Part shown: in pieces, positions 33,128-41,735 of the stretch
How positions within the stretch are numbered: position 1 is the stretch's first letter
Layout of the letters: every line of letters begins with the position of its first letter
The notes under the pieces: model-generated
What the model was told of the DNA's origin: nothing
The model's database searches: none
Seen by the model: only the letters and a program-made list of their open reading frames with translations
Position numbers and translations under genes: made by a program
From: Gammaproteobacteria bacterium
Lineage (GTDB): Bacteria > Pseudomonadota > Gammaproteobacteria > Ga0077536
DNA length: 64,000 nucleotides
NCBI GenBank assembly: GCA_024234975.1
Contig: JACKNH010000005.1
Span: 1 to 64,000 of the forward strand
Direction: 5' to 3'

Positions 33128-36100
33128 TCAGGCGAGGTTGCGCAGTTCGCGTAACCCGACAGACAGCATCGCCAGGTCCACCGTCCCCGCTGACTGAATC
33201 TCCTGCAGCACCTGGCGCGTACGCCCGATGACGCCGGGGTTGGCCTGTTCCCATGCGCCGACCAGCGCGTCCGGCGTTTCCAGGCCCGGATTGCGTTTGA
33301 GGACGACCGCAGTCAACGCCCGCAAGCGGTCAGCAAGGTCATCACGCAACGCGGCGCGCGCGAGTAACTGCCAGTGATTGTCGCCTGGCAATTGCCCGAT
33401 CCGCTCGCGCAGCGCAGGTAACTCCAGCCGCTGGCTCAACGCCAGGTAAACACTGAGCGTTTGCGGGACCGATCGAGTTGTGGCGCGCGCAACCTCGTGG
33501 ATATCGAGCGCCGCATGTACTTCGGCAGTGACCGCCGTGCTTTGGGCGAGCGTTTCATCCACCCCTTGCTCGACATATTCCCGGGTCCGCTGACCGATGA
33601 TGTCGGGCGATGCGGCCGGGTGATCCTTCAGCAGTGCAGCGGTGGCCTCGATCGCCGGCGCCAGTTCTTCGATACTGCGCGCGAGGTCGCCGAGATAATT
33701 TCTGCGTCGGAGAAACCATCGCGTCCCGCGGCTGAGCAGGCGGCCGACTTCGAGCAGCATACGGGTCTGCAAAGCGTCGGCGACAACATTGTCCTGCTGC
33801 TTCAACGCGCGCCACAACGCGCCGACACCGAAACATTCCCGCGTCAGCAGGTAGGCGCGGACGACATCCGCGGGCGAAGCCGCGGTCTCTTCCATCATGT
33901 TGAAGACAAACGTGCTGCCGACCCGGTTGACCATGCTTGAGCAGACGTGGGTACAGATAATCTCCCGCCGCAGTGGATGGCGGCGCGTATCGTCGCCGTA
34001 GTCCTTGCGCAACGCCGCCGGAAAATAGCCCAGCAGTGCGCTTTCCATGTGCACATCCTCGGGGATATTTGACGCCAGCACTTCATCGAACAGCCACAGC
34101 TTGGCATGCGCCAGCAGGACGGCATTTTCCGGCGGCCGCAGTTTGTCACGGGCGGCGCGGCGCTGCGCGAGGGTTTCGTCGTCGGGTAGGGATTCCAGTA
34201 GGCGGTTCAGGCGCCCATCGCGCTCCAGAAAACGGATGAAGCGCGCCTGTGCATCCAGCAATTCCGGTCCGGTCGCGTCATCCAGCGCCAATGCCAGCGC
34301 CTGGTGATAGTTGTTGCGCAGGACCAGCGCTGCAACTTCATCGGTCATGCTGGCCAGCAGCGCATTACGCGCATCATTGTTGAGCGTGCCGGCGCCAGCC
34401 GCCGTATTGAGGAGAATCTTGATATTGACCTCGTGGTCGGAGCAGTCGACGCCGCCGGAGTTATCGATGGCGTCGGTATAGATCAGTCCGCCGCCAGCAG
34501 CGAACTCGGCCCGGCCTTTCTGGGTAAAGCCGAGGTTGCCGCCTTCACCAACCACTTTGCAGCGCAGCTCCGCGCCGTTGACGCGCACGGCATCGTTGGC
34601 GCGATCACCCACGTCGCTGTTGGATTCAGATTTTGCTTTGACATAGGTGCCGATGCCGCCGTTGTACAGCAGGTCCACCGGCGCCCGCAGGATCGCCCGG
34701 ATCAGCTCGGCGGGTGGCAACGCCGTGTCATCGATAGCGAGCAGCTGCCGGACTTCCTTCGCTATTTGAATCGACTTCAGTGAGCGCGGGTATACGCCGC
34801 CGCCGGCGGAGATCAGCGCCTTGTCATAGTCAGCCCAGCTGGACCGGGGCAACGCGAACAGGCGTTCACGTTCGGCGTAACTGGTGGCGGCATCCGGCTC
34901 GGGATCGAGAAAAATATGGCGATGATCGAACGCGGCCACCAGCCGCGTCGCGCGCGACAACAACATGCCGTTGCCGAAGACGTCACCGGACATGTCACCG
35001 ACTCCGGCAACGGTGAACGGTGTGGTCTGGATATCGCGATCCAATCGTCGGAAATGCTTCTTGACCGATTCCCAGGCGCCGCGCGCGGTGATGCCCATCT
35101 TCTTGTGGTCGTAGCCCGCCGATCCGCCGGAAGCAAAGGCGTCGCCCAGCCAGAAGCCGTATTCGATGGCAATGCCGTTGGCGATGTCAGAAAAAGTCGC
35201 GGTGCCCTTGTCCGCCGCGACGACGAGGTAATCGTCGTCCTCATCGTGTCGGACCACTTGCGATGGCGCGATGATGTCCTTGCCTTTGCGGTTATCGGTC
35301 AGGTCCAGCAGGCCGCGGATGAACGTTGAGTAACAGGCAATGACTTCACGCTGAATCACTTCCCGGTCATCGCTCTCGGGCAGTTGCTTGACGATGAAGC
35401 CACCCTTGGCGCCCACCGGCACGATGACGGCGTTCTTTACCATCTGCGCCTTCATCAGGCCCAGCACTTCGGTACGGAAATCTTCCATACGGTCGGACCA
35501 GCGCAGCCCGCCACGGGCGACTTTGCCGCCACGCAGGTGAACGCCTTCCATGCGCGGCGAGTAGACGTAGATCTCGAACATCGGTCGCGGCTCGGGCAAT
35601 ACCGGAATAAGCGACGGATCGAATTTGAATGACAGGTAGCCTTTGGCCTGACCACTCAACTGCTGCTGGAAATAATTGGTGCGGGTGACGGCGCCGATCA
35701 GCGTCAGCACCAGGCGGAGGATGCGGTCCTCGTCCAGGCTGGTCACTGCATCCAGTGCCGTAATGATTTCTTTGGTCAGTTCAACCCCGCGTGCGGCAGG
35801 GGCGAGGTCCAATCTGGGGTCATGGCGCTCAACGAACAGCTCAACCAGTTGGCGTGCGATTGCCGGGTGCGCCGCCAGGGCATTTTCCATATACGTCTGG
35901 CTGAACGTCACACCGGCCTGCCGGGCGTAACGCACCAGCGCACGCAACAACGTCACCTGGCGCCAGTTCAGCGCGGCGCGCAACACCAGCTTGTTGAGGT
36001 CATCGCTTTCCGCCTCGCCACACCATACCTTGTGAAAGGTTTCCATGAATCCCGTTTGCAGGCGATCGAGATTGAAGCGTTCGCCGGCACCCAGTGTCAG

Positions 36101-37939
36101 ACCGATATCGTGCACCCAGACAGGGGGCAGACCTTCCGGCGTGATCTTCTCCGGCCGCTCATCCAGCACGCGTACCCCCATATGTTCGAGCATGGGCAGG
36201 CTCTGCGAGAGCGGTACCGGCTGACCGGTGCGGAACAATTTGAATCGCAGATCGCCGGCGTGGGTATCGACCGGCAGGTAAAGACTCATGCCGATGTCGT
36301 CGTCGCCATGTAGCGCACGGATGATGTCGATATCCGCGACAGCGCGGCTGGCCGCGTATTCCGCCTTGTAGCCGGGCGGAAAGGCACGTGCGAACTGTTT
36401 TGCCACGTCACGGCCGCGTTCCTCGCCGTGGGCCTGGATCAGCGCGCTCGCAAGCTCGTCCTCCCAGCGTTGCACCAGCCGCGCCAGATCCGCTTCCAGA
36501 CGGCGTTCATCAATCTCGACTGTGCGTCCGCTGCTGGTATGGATCATGAACAGGATGCGCGCCAGCATCGATTCGGAAATGCTGGTGCTGAATTCGCACG
36601 AGCGCCCGGCCAGCGCATCGAGCAGAAACTGCTGCATGCGTTCGCGGGCGTCGGTCGTATAGGCGTCGCGCGGAACGTAAACCATGCAGGTGAAAAAGCG
36701 ATTGAATGGATCGCGGCGGATGAACAGCCGCGTGCGCTGGCGTTCGTCCAGATGCAGGATGCCGGTCGCAATGCGCAACAGCTCCGCAGGTTCAATCTGG
36801 AACAGTTCGTCGCGCGGATAGGTTTCCAGAATCGCCAGCAACGCCTTGCCGAGATGGCTGCCGGGCTGGACGCCGGAGGCGCGCATAACGTCATTCACTT
36901 TGACCCGCAGCAGCGGAATGTCCTGCGCGTGGGAACTGTAGGCGCGGGAAGTGAACAGGCCGAGAAACCTGCGCTCACCGACGACATTGCCGGCCGCGTC
37001 GAAGCGTTTGACGCCGACATAATCCATGTAGACGGGCCGATGCACCGTCGAGCGGGAATTGGATTTGGTGACGATCAGCAGTTCGCGCACCCGCGCGCGC
37101 TCGCGGATTTCCTGCGGCAGTGTCGCGAAGCTGGTGGAGACTTCCTGGCCGGGCATCTCGCGCAGGATGCCGTAGCCGCTGTCGGTGACGATGCGCAGGA
37201 CGTCGTCACCGTTCTCCTGGACCAGCTCATAGTCACGGCAGCCGAGGAAGGTGAAGTGACCGGCGGTCAGCCATTCCAGGAAGGTGACGCCTTCCGCCAA
37301 TTCGTCCGCGTCCACCGGCGGTGGCGCCGCATTGATATCGGCAATGACCGCTTGCATGCGGCCCAGCATCGCCTGCCAGTCGTTGACGGCGAAGCTGACA
37401 TCGCGCAGCGTGGTCTCAATCGAGACCTTCAAATCCGCCAGGACCGGCGCATCAGTCTCACGGCTGATTTCCAGCTGCATGCACGATTCAAGTTGCATGT
37501 CGGCCGTGGCTTCGGCCGGTTTGCAGACACCATCGATCACCCCGTTGGCATTGCGTCGTACGGCGACCACGGGGTGAATGATGAGATGCGTCGCCAGACC
37601 CATCGCATTCACTGCCATGCGGATCGAGTCGACCAGGAACGGCATGTCGCGCTGAACGATTTCGATGACCGTATGGGGGCTCTGCCAACCATCGGTGTCG
37701 GTGGCCGGGTTGATGATGCGAATGGCGGGCGCTGTCGCCGCGCGTTGCCGGGCAAATTGCCACAGCGACAACACGCTGCCGCAAAGGTCATCAACCGGGC
37801 GACCGGCCAGATCCTCTGGCGCTACCTGGTGGAAGAAGGCGTCGATGAACGCCGTCAGGTCCTGGTGTTGCGCTTGCGGTGTGCGTGACCTGGCGACGGT
37901 GATGATTTCTGTCAGTGGCGGGGTGGCGGACGGCTGCAT
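33128..37939 (-). CDS. gdhB: NAD-specific glutamate dehydrogenase (GDH180 type)
   Basis: This very large protein of 1603 aa matches the 180-kDa NAD-dependent glutamate dehydrogenases of Pseudomonas-like bacteria. It converts glutamate to 2-oxoglutarate and ammonia, mainly in amino acid catabolism. The N-terminal half holds ACT-like regulatory segments (for example FLEWLTAGHFTFLGCRDYEL). The catalytic domain begins about residue 740; GGLRWSDRMEDFRTEVLGL (about 810) and VPVGAKGGFIVK carry the glutamate-binding lysines. GVYPRSLKSIQI and GEGGNLGFTQKGR lie in the nucleotide and C-terminal region. It stands alone on the minus strand. Confidence 0.95.
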   Translation of the reverse strand: MQPSATPPLTEIITVARSRTPQAQHQDLTAFIDAFFHQVAPEDLAGRPVDDLCGSVLSLWQFARQRAATAPAIRIINPATDTDGWQSPHTVIEIVQRDMPFLVDSIRMAVNAMGLATHLIIHPVVAVRRNANGVIDGVCKPAEATADMQLESCMQLEISRETDAPVLADLKVSIETTLRDVSFAVNDWQAMLGRMQAVIADINAAPPPVDADELAEGVTFLEWLTAGHFTFLGCRDYELVQENGDDVLRIVTDSGYGILREMPGQEVSTSFATLPQEIRERARVRELLIVTKSNSRSTVHRPVYMDYVGVKRFDAAGNVVGERRFLGLFTSRAYSSHAQDIPLLRVKVNDVMRASGVQPGSHLGKALLAILETYPRDELFQIEPAELLRIATGILHLDERQRTRLFIRRDPFNRFFTCMVYVPRDAYTTDARERMQQFLLDALAGRSCEFSTSISESMLARILFMIHTSSGRTVEIDERRLEADLARLVQRWEDELASALIQAHGEERGRDVAKQFARAFPPGYKAEYAASRAVADIDIIRALHGDDDIGMSLYLPVDTHAGDLRFKLFRTGQPVPLSQSLPMLEHMGVRVLDERPEKITPEGLPPVWVHDIGLTLGAGERFNLDRLQTGFMETFHKVWCGEAESDDLNKLVLRAALNWRQVTLLRALVRYARQAGVTFSQTYMENALAAHPAIARQLVELFVERHDPRLDLAPAARGVELTKEIITALDAVTSLDEDRILRLVLTLIGAVTRTNYFQQQLSGQAKGYLSFKFDPSLIPVLPEPRPMFEIYVYSPRMEGVHLRGGKVARGGLRWSDRMEDFRTEVLGLMKAQMVKNAVIVPVGAKGGFIVKQLPESDDREVIQREVIACYSTFIRGLLDLTDNRKGKDIIAPSQVVRHDEDDDYLVVAADKGTATFSDIANGIAIEYGFWLGDAFASGGSAGYDHKKMGITARGAWESVKKHFRRLDRDIQTTPFTVAGVGDMSGDVFGNGMLLSRATRLVAAFDHRHIFLDPEPDAATSYAERERLFALPRSSWADYDKALISAGGGVYPRSLKSIQIAKEVRQLLAIDDTALPPAELIRAILRAPVDLLYNGGIGTYVKAKSESNSDVGDRANDAVRVNGAELRCKVVGEGGNLGFTQKGRAEFAAGGGLIYTDAIDNSGGVDCSDHEVNIKILLNTAAGAGTLNNDARNALLASMTDEVAALVLRNNYHQALALALDDATGPELLDAQARFIRFLERDGRLNRLLESLPDDETLAQRRAARDKLRPPENAVLLAHAKLWLFDEVLASNIPEDVHMESALLGYFPAALRKDYGDDTRRHPLRREIICTHVCSSMVNRVGSTFVFNMMEETAASPADVVRAYLLTRECFGVGALWRALKQQDNVVADALQTRMLLEVGRLLSRGTRWFLRRRNYLGDLARSIEELAPAIEATAALLKDHPAASPDIIGQRTREYVEQGVDETLAQSTAVTAEVHAALDIHEVARATTRSVPQTLSVYLALSQRLELPALRERIGQLPGDNHWQLLARAALRDDLADRLRALTAVVLKRNPGLETPDALVGAWEQANPGVIGRTRQVLQEIQSAGTVDLAMLSVGLRELRNLA

Positions 37940-38159
37940 GGTCGGCTCCTCGATGACTCCGGCGAGCCGGAGTACGGCCGCGCCCGGGTCCGGAAAAGTA
38001 GTGAGGGCAGTGTATTACATGCGGCGGGCATTTCCGCAAAGCCGGTCACGACACGATGGTCGGTGCGTGTAGTGCGGCACCGTACGGCTCGATGTCGGGG
38101 GAGACTTCCGGGATGGCTGGCACCGGTTGCCGGATGTGGGTGCCCGGCGGCAAGCTTCT

Positions 38160-39695
38160 TCAGTCGGCGGCTGCTGCTACCGCCAACTGCTGCGTTTGCG
38201 CTTTCTGCCGCCGCTTGAGCAACAACACCAATGGCATGGTGCCCAGCGTCATGTACATCATCAGCCGGAAGTCGTTGATATAGGAAATCATCAGCGACTG
38301 ACGGTTTACTTCGGCGTTGATGACAGTCAACAAGGCACCGTTGTCCATACCGCCGAGGCGGGTGGACAACTCCTGCAGTATCAGGGCACTGTTGCCAGCG
38401 GGGAACAAGGCACTGCCAAGTTCTTCATGGTTGACCTGGTAGTTGCGTGCCAGCAGCGCGATCATCATTGAAATGCCGATACTGCTGCCGATGTTGCGGA
38501 CCAGCCCGAATACCGCGGCGGCTTCGTTACGGAAGTTCGGCGCCAGCGTCGCATAGGCCAGCAGGCTGCTGGGAATGAATACGAAGCCGATGCCAAAACC
38601 CTGGATGACGCCGGTGCGAACGATATCCGCAGCCGCAACATCGAGGGTGAACAGACTCATCTCATAGAGCGAATACGCTGTCAGCATCAGCCCGATCAAC
38701 ACCAGCAGGCGTTCATCGACCCGGTTACTCAACTTGCCGACCACCATCATCGCCACCATGGTGCCCATGCCGCGTGGCGCCAGCAGCATCCCGGCATCGA
38801 CCACCGGGTAGCCGAGCAGCGACTGCAGAAACGTCGGCACCAGCGCCATGTTGGCGAGCAGGAAGACCCCGACGCTGAAAATCACCACCAGACTGGCGGA
38901 ATAGTTGCGGTCGCGAAAGGCGTGCGGATCCAGAAATGGTTGCTTGGCGGTCAACAGATGAACGATGAACAGGTAGCCGCACATCACCGCCAGCAGCAGT
39001 TCGCCAATGATTTCCGGTGATTCCAGCCACAGCTTGGTCTGACCGCGGTCCAGCATCAATTGCAGTGAGCCTACCGCCAGGCTGAGCATGACGAAACCAA
39101 ACACATCGAAGCGACGGCTGCGATCGCGCTCGGATTCCGGCAGGAAAGCGAACACACCCAGCAACGTCACCACACCGACCGGCACATTGATAAAGAACAC
39201 CCAGCGCCAGCTGATGTATTCGGTCAACCAGCCACCGAGGGATGGCCCGAGAATCGGCCCGACCATCACGCCCATCCCCCATAACGCCATCGCCTGGCCA
39301 TGCTTTTCATGCGGATGGGCGTCGAGCAGGATGGCCTGCGAAACCGGCACCAGCGCGGCGCCGAAGATTCCCTGCAACAGCCGGAACAACACCATTTCCG
39401 CCAGATTGGTCGCCACCCCGCACAGCGCAGAGGCCAGCGTGAAACCGACAATGCTGATGACAAACAGTTTCTTGCGGCCGAAGCGCGATGCGAGGTAGCC
39501 GGTGGGGGCGGTGGCGATGGCCGAGGCCACGATATACGAGGTGATGATCCACGCCGCCTGTTCCTGCGTCGCGTTCAACGCGCCCTGCATATGTGGCAGG
39601 GCGACATTGGCAATCGTCATATCGAGCGTCTGCATCACCGTCGCCAGCATGATGCAGATGGTGACCATCCTGGCCTGAAGCGGCGGTAGTTGCAT
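38160..39695 (-). CDS. DHA2 family MFS multidrug exporter (EmrB-like)
   Basis: This protein of 511 aa has about 14 hydrophobic segments. The N-terminus MVTICIMLATVMQTLDMTIANVALPHMQG is the EmrB/QacA signature (D-x-T-I-V/A-N-V-A-L-P). Motif A-like GYLASRFGRKKLFV and motif C-like GPSLGGWLTEYISWRWVFFINVPVG are both present. It pumps hydrophobic toxic compounds, using the adaptor gene immediately upstream (8 bp gap) to cross the periplasm. Order MarR, adaptor, pump matches emrRAB. The outer-membrane channel is not encoded here. Confidence 0.94.
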   Translation of the reverse strand: MQLPPLQARMVTICIMLATVMQTLDMTIANVALPHMQGALNATQEQAAWIITSYIVASAIATAPTGYLASRFGRKKLFVISIVGFTLASALCGVATNLAEMVLFRLLQGIFGAALVPVSQAILLDAHPHEKHGQAMALWGMGVMVGPILGPSLGGWLTEYISWRWVFFINVPVGVVTLLGVFAFLPESERDRSRRFDVFGFVMLSLAVGSLQLMLDRGQTKLWLESPEIIGELLLAVMCGYLFIVHLLTAKQPFLDPHAFRDRNYSASLVVIFSVGVFLLANMALVPTFLQSLLGYPVVDAGMLLAPRGMGTMVAMMVVGKLSNRVDERLLVLIGLMLTAYSLYEMSLFTLDVAAADIVRTGVIQGFGIGFVFIPSSLLAYATLAPNFRNEAAAVFGLVRNIGSSIGISMMIALLARNYQVNHEELGSALFPAGNSALILQELSTRLGGMDNGALLTVINAEVNRQSLMISYINDFRLMMYMTLGTMPLVLLLKRRQKAQTQQLAVAAAAD

Positions 39696-39703
39696 GGCAG
39701 CTG

Positions 39704-40720
39704 TCAGTGGGCCTGAGCGCCCCGCCAGTGCGGATAGCTGCCGGTATCAACCTCGACTGTGGTGCTCATGCCTGATCGCAAAATCACATCGGCAGGCGGA
39801 TTGACCAGGGCAATGCGCACCGGAATGCGCTGCACGACCTTGACCCAGTTGCCGGTGGCATTCTGGGCCGGCAGCACTGAGAACTCGGCGCCGGTGGCCG
39901 GGCTGATCGACTCCACGGTACCGCTGAGTTCAATGTCGGGGTAGGTATCGACCCGGACCGCCACCGGCATCCCGGGCTTGACGTTTTCGAGCTCGGTTTC
40001 CTTGAAATTGGCGTCGATCCAGAAATCCGCATCGAGTACCAGGCTGGTTTGCGGTACGCCACCGCGGGCGAAATCTCCCTGGTGGGGCGCATCGCCGATG
40101 ATGCCGCTGGCGGGCGCGTATACCGTGGTGCGTTCGAGATCGAGCTGGGCGCGTTCCAACTCGGCGCTGGCCGCCATCACCGACGGATGGGCCGCGGTCG
40201 ACAGCGTAACGTCGCCGGCCAGCGAAGCAAGAATCTTCAGCTGCTCCTCCTGCAGGCTGGCGACTTCCTTCAACGCCGATTCCCGCCGGCGCTGCGCATC
40301 GTCGACCCGTGCCTGCGAGACGGCGTTGCGATCCTTCAGCGCCGCCTCCCGTTCGAGATCGCGCTCGGCGAAGGTTACTTCCACCGCTGCGCGTTCGATA
40401 TCGGCCTGCTTCTGCCGGTATTCCGCGCGCAGTTCCTCGACGCGGGTCTCCGCCAGATGCAATGCGGCGGTGGCGCGTTCCACCTGCAGCTGATAGGTGC
40501 TGGTGTCGACTTCGAACAATACGTCGCCGCGGTTGACATGTTGATTGTCATCGACGTGAACTTCACGGATGGCGCCGGTGACTTCCGGCGTCACCATGAT
40601 CTTCACCGCTTTGACATAGGCATTGTCGGTGGCAATGAAGCGGCCGCTGGTGAGGTAGTACCAGGCGACGATGCCCAGCACCACCACCGGGCCGAGCAGA
40701 AGCAACAACTTGCGCATCAT
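39704..40720 (-). CDS. HlyD family efflux adaptor (EmrA-like)
   Basis: This periplasmic adaptor of 338 aa has one N-terminal membrane helix (5-25). A lipoyl half-motif (VDDNQHVNRGDVLFEVD), a coiled-coil hairpin (85-170, EYRQKQADIERAAVEVTFAERD...), a second lipoyl half and a beta-barrel (NVKPGMPVAVRVDTYPD) follow. It links the inner-membrane EmrB-like pump to an outer-membrane channel. Start codon overlaps the MarR stop by ATGA (40717-40720). Confidence 0.93.
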   Translation of the reverse strand: MMRKLLLLLGPVVVLGIVAWYYLTSGRFIATDNAYVKAVKIMVTPEVTGAIREVHVDDNQHVNRGDVLFEVDTSTYQLQVERATAALHLAETRVEELRAEYRQKQADIERAAVEVTFAERDLEREAALKDRNAVSQARVDDAQRRRESALKEVASLQEEQLKILASLAGDVTLSTAAHPSVMAASAELERAQLDLERTTVYAPASGIIGDAPHQGDFARGGVPQTSLVLDADFWIDANFKETELENVKPGMPVAVRVDTYPDIELSGTVESISPATGAEFSVLPAQNATGNWVKVVQRIPVRIALVNPPADVILRSGMSTTVEVDTGSYPHWRGAQAH

Positions 40721-41187
40721 GACGCCAGCGCCTCCAGCTCCGGTTTGGACAGGTTTTCCCGTACCAGGCTCATAATGCGTATCGCCGTCTGGCGGTCGGT
40801 CTCACCGATGTTGCGGAACGCGTCATCGTGGACGGACTGCGAGATGGCGCGCATGCGTTCGATCATCGGGCGCGCTTTCTCACTGAGAAACACATTGACG
40901 GCCCGCCGGTCATCGGGGTCCGGTCGCCGCTCGACCCAGCCGGCACTGACCATACGGTCGACCAGGCGGCCGACACTGATGGGTTGCATCTCCAGCTCGT
41001 CGGCGAGTTGCGCCTGGCGTGCGCCGTTGCGTCGGCACAGGCGGGCCAGCAGGATCCACTGCGCCTGGGTCAGGCCCAGCGCCTGGACCTGACGGTTGAA
41101 ATTCCGCCGCATCAAGCGGGCGACGTCGGCGGCGATCAAGCCGAAAACATCCGGTGGATTGCCGGTCTCGGGCAGTTTTGAGGACAT
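40717..41187 (-). CDS. MarR family transcriptional regulator
   Basis: This protein of 156 aa has the MarR winged helix at residues about 50-110 (RRNGARQAQLADELEMQPISVGRLVDRM, then GWVERRPDPDDRRAVNVFLSEKA with the wing D-x-R). The dimer helices lie at both ends. It is the first gene of the efflux operon and probably represses it, released by a pump substrate. A dyad at 41210-41234 in front of the gene is a likely operator. Confidence 0.94.
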   Translation of the reverse strand: MSSKLPETGNPPDVFGLIAADVARLMRRNFNRQVQALGLTQAQWILLARLCRRNGARQAQLADELEMQPISVGRLVDRMVSAGWVERRPDPDDRRAVNVFLSEKARPMIERMRAISQSVHDDAFRNIGETDRQTAIRIMSLVRENLSKPELEALAS

Positions 41188-41209
41188 GGGGATGATCGGG
41201 GGTGAAATT

Positions 41210-41234
41210 AAGTATGGATATAATACGCATGCTT
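41210..41234. promoter_or_regulatory. Probable MarR operator over a divergent promoter
   Basis: AAGTATG (41210-41216) and CATGCTT (41228-41234) form a 6-of-7 inverted repeat around a TATAAT (41219-41224). A dimeric MarR bound here would cover the -10 region serving the plus-strand gene and the minus-strand efflux operon. Confidence 0.5.
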
Positions 41235-41247
41235 ACATTTGTGCGCC

Positions 41248-41646
41248 ATGACACCCGAACGTGGCGGCGGCTTGGTCGCCGGTTCGGGACCATCGGCAGC
41301 TGACCGGGGACTTTCCGTGCGTCAATTCGCTATCCGCAATGTCGGCCGCATCGCCTTACTTGTCGGCATTTCGGTGCCTTTTCTGATTTATCAATGGGCG
41401 GACGACAGCGATGAAATCGTCGCGGAACGCTTTGAACAGGTCCCGGTAGCGGCGATGACGCCGTTTGACCTGCGCCGTGACGGTGCCGTCGTCAGCAGCG
41501 CCCGGCTCGAGGTCGTGCTGGCAAACGGACGCACCGCCCGTCTGGTCACCTCGATTGCCCCATTTCCCGCCGCGGGGAGCACAGTCCTGGTGCAGGTATT
41601 GACCCAGGCCGACGGCGACGAAGTCGTCACACTCCCCAAACCTTGA
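41248..41646 (+). CDS. Small membrane-anchored protein, function unknown
   Basis: This protein of about 132 aa has one hydrophobic helix (about residues 31-49, VGRIALLVGISVPFLIYQW). The C-terminal part is beta-rich and presumably periplasmic (SARLEVVLANGRTARLVTS). The frame is also open to earlier non-ATG starts. No ribosome site is clear, and a TATAAT 24 bp before the ATG would leave a very short leader. No family recognised. Confidence 0.6.
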   Translation: MTPERGGGLVAGSGPSAADRGLSVRQFAIRNVGRIALLVGISVPFLIYQWADDSDEIVAERFEQVPVAAMTPFDLRRDGAVVSSARLEVVLANGRTARLVTSIAPFPAAGSTVLVQVLTQADGDEVVTLPKP

Positions 41647-41735
41647 ACGTTCATGCTCGTCGGCGACGATCCTGCGGCGCCCCGCCGGGGTGAACGCTTT
41701 TCGGAAACCCTCCATCCACTAGTACAATCGCACCC

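Noticed and set aside
36428..37888. A 486-codon plus-strand open frame
   Set aside because: It is antisense to the N-terminal half of the NAD-glutamate dehydrogenase gene, rich in Arg/His/Gln, with no family motif.
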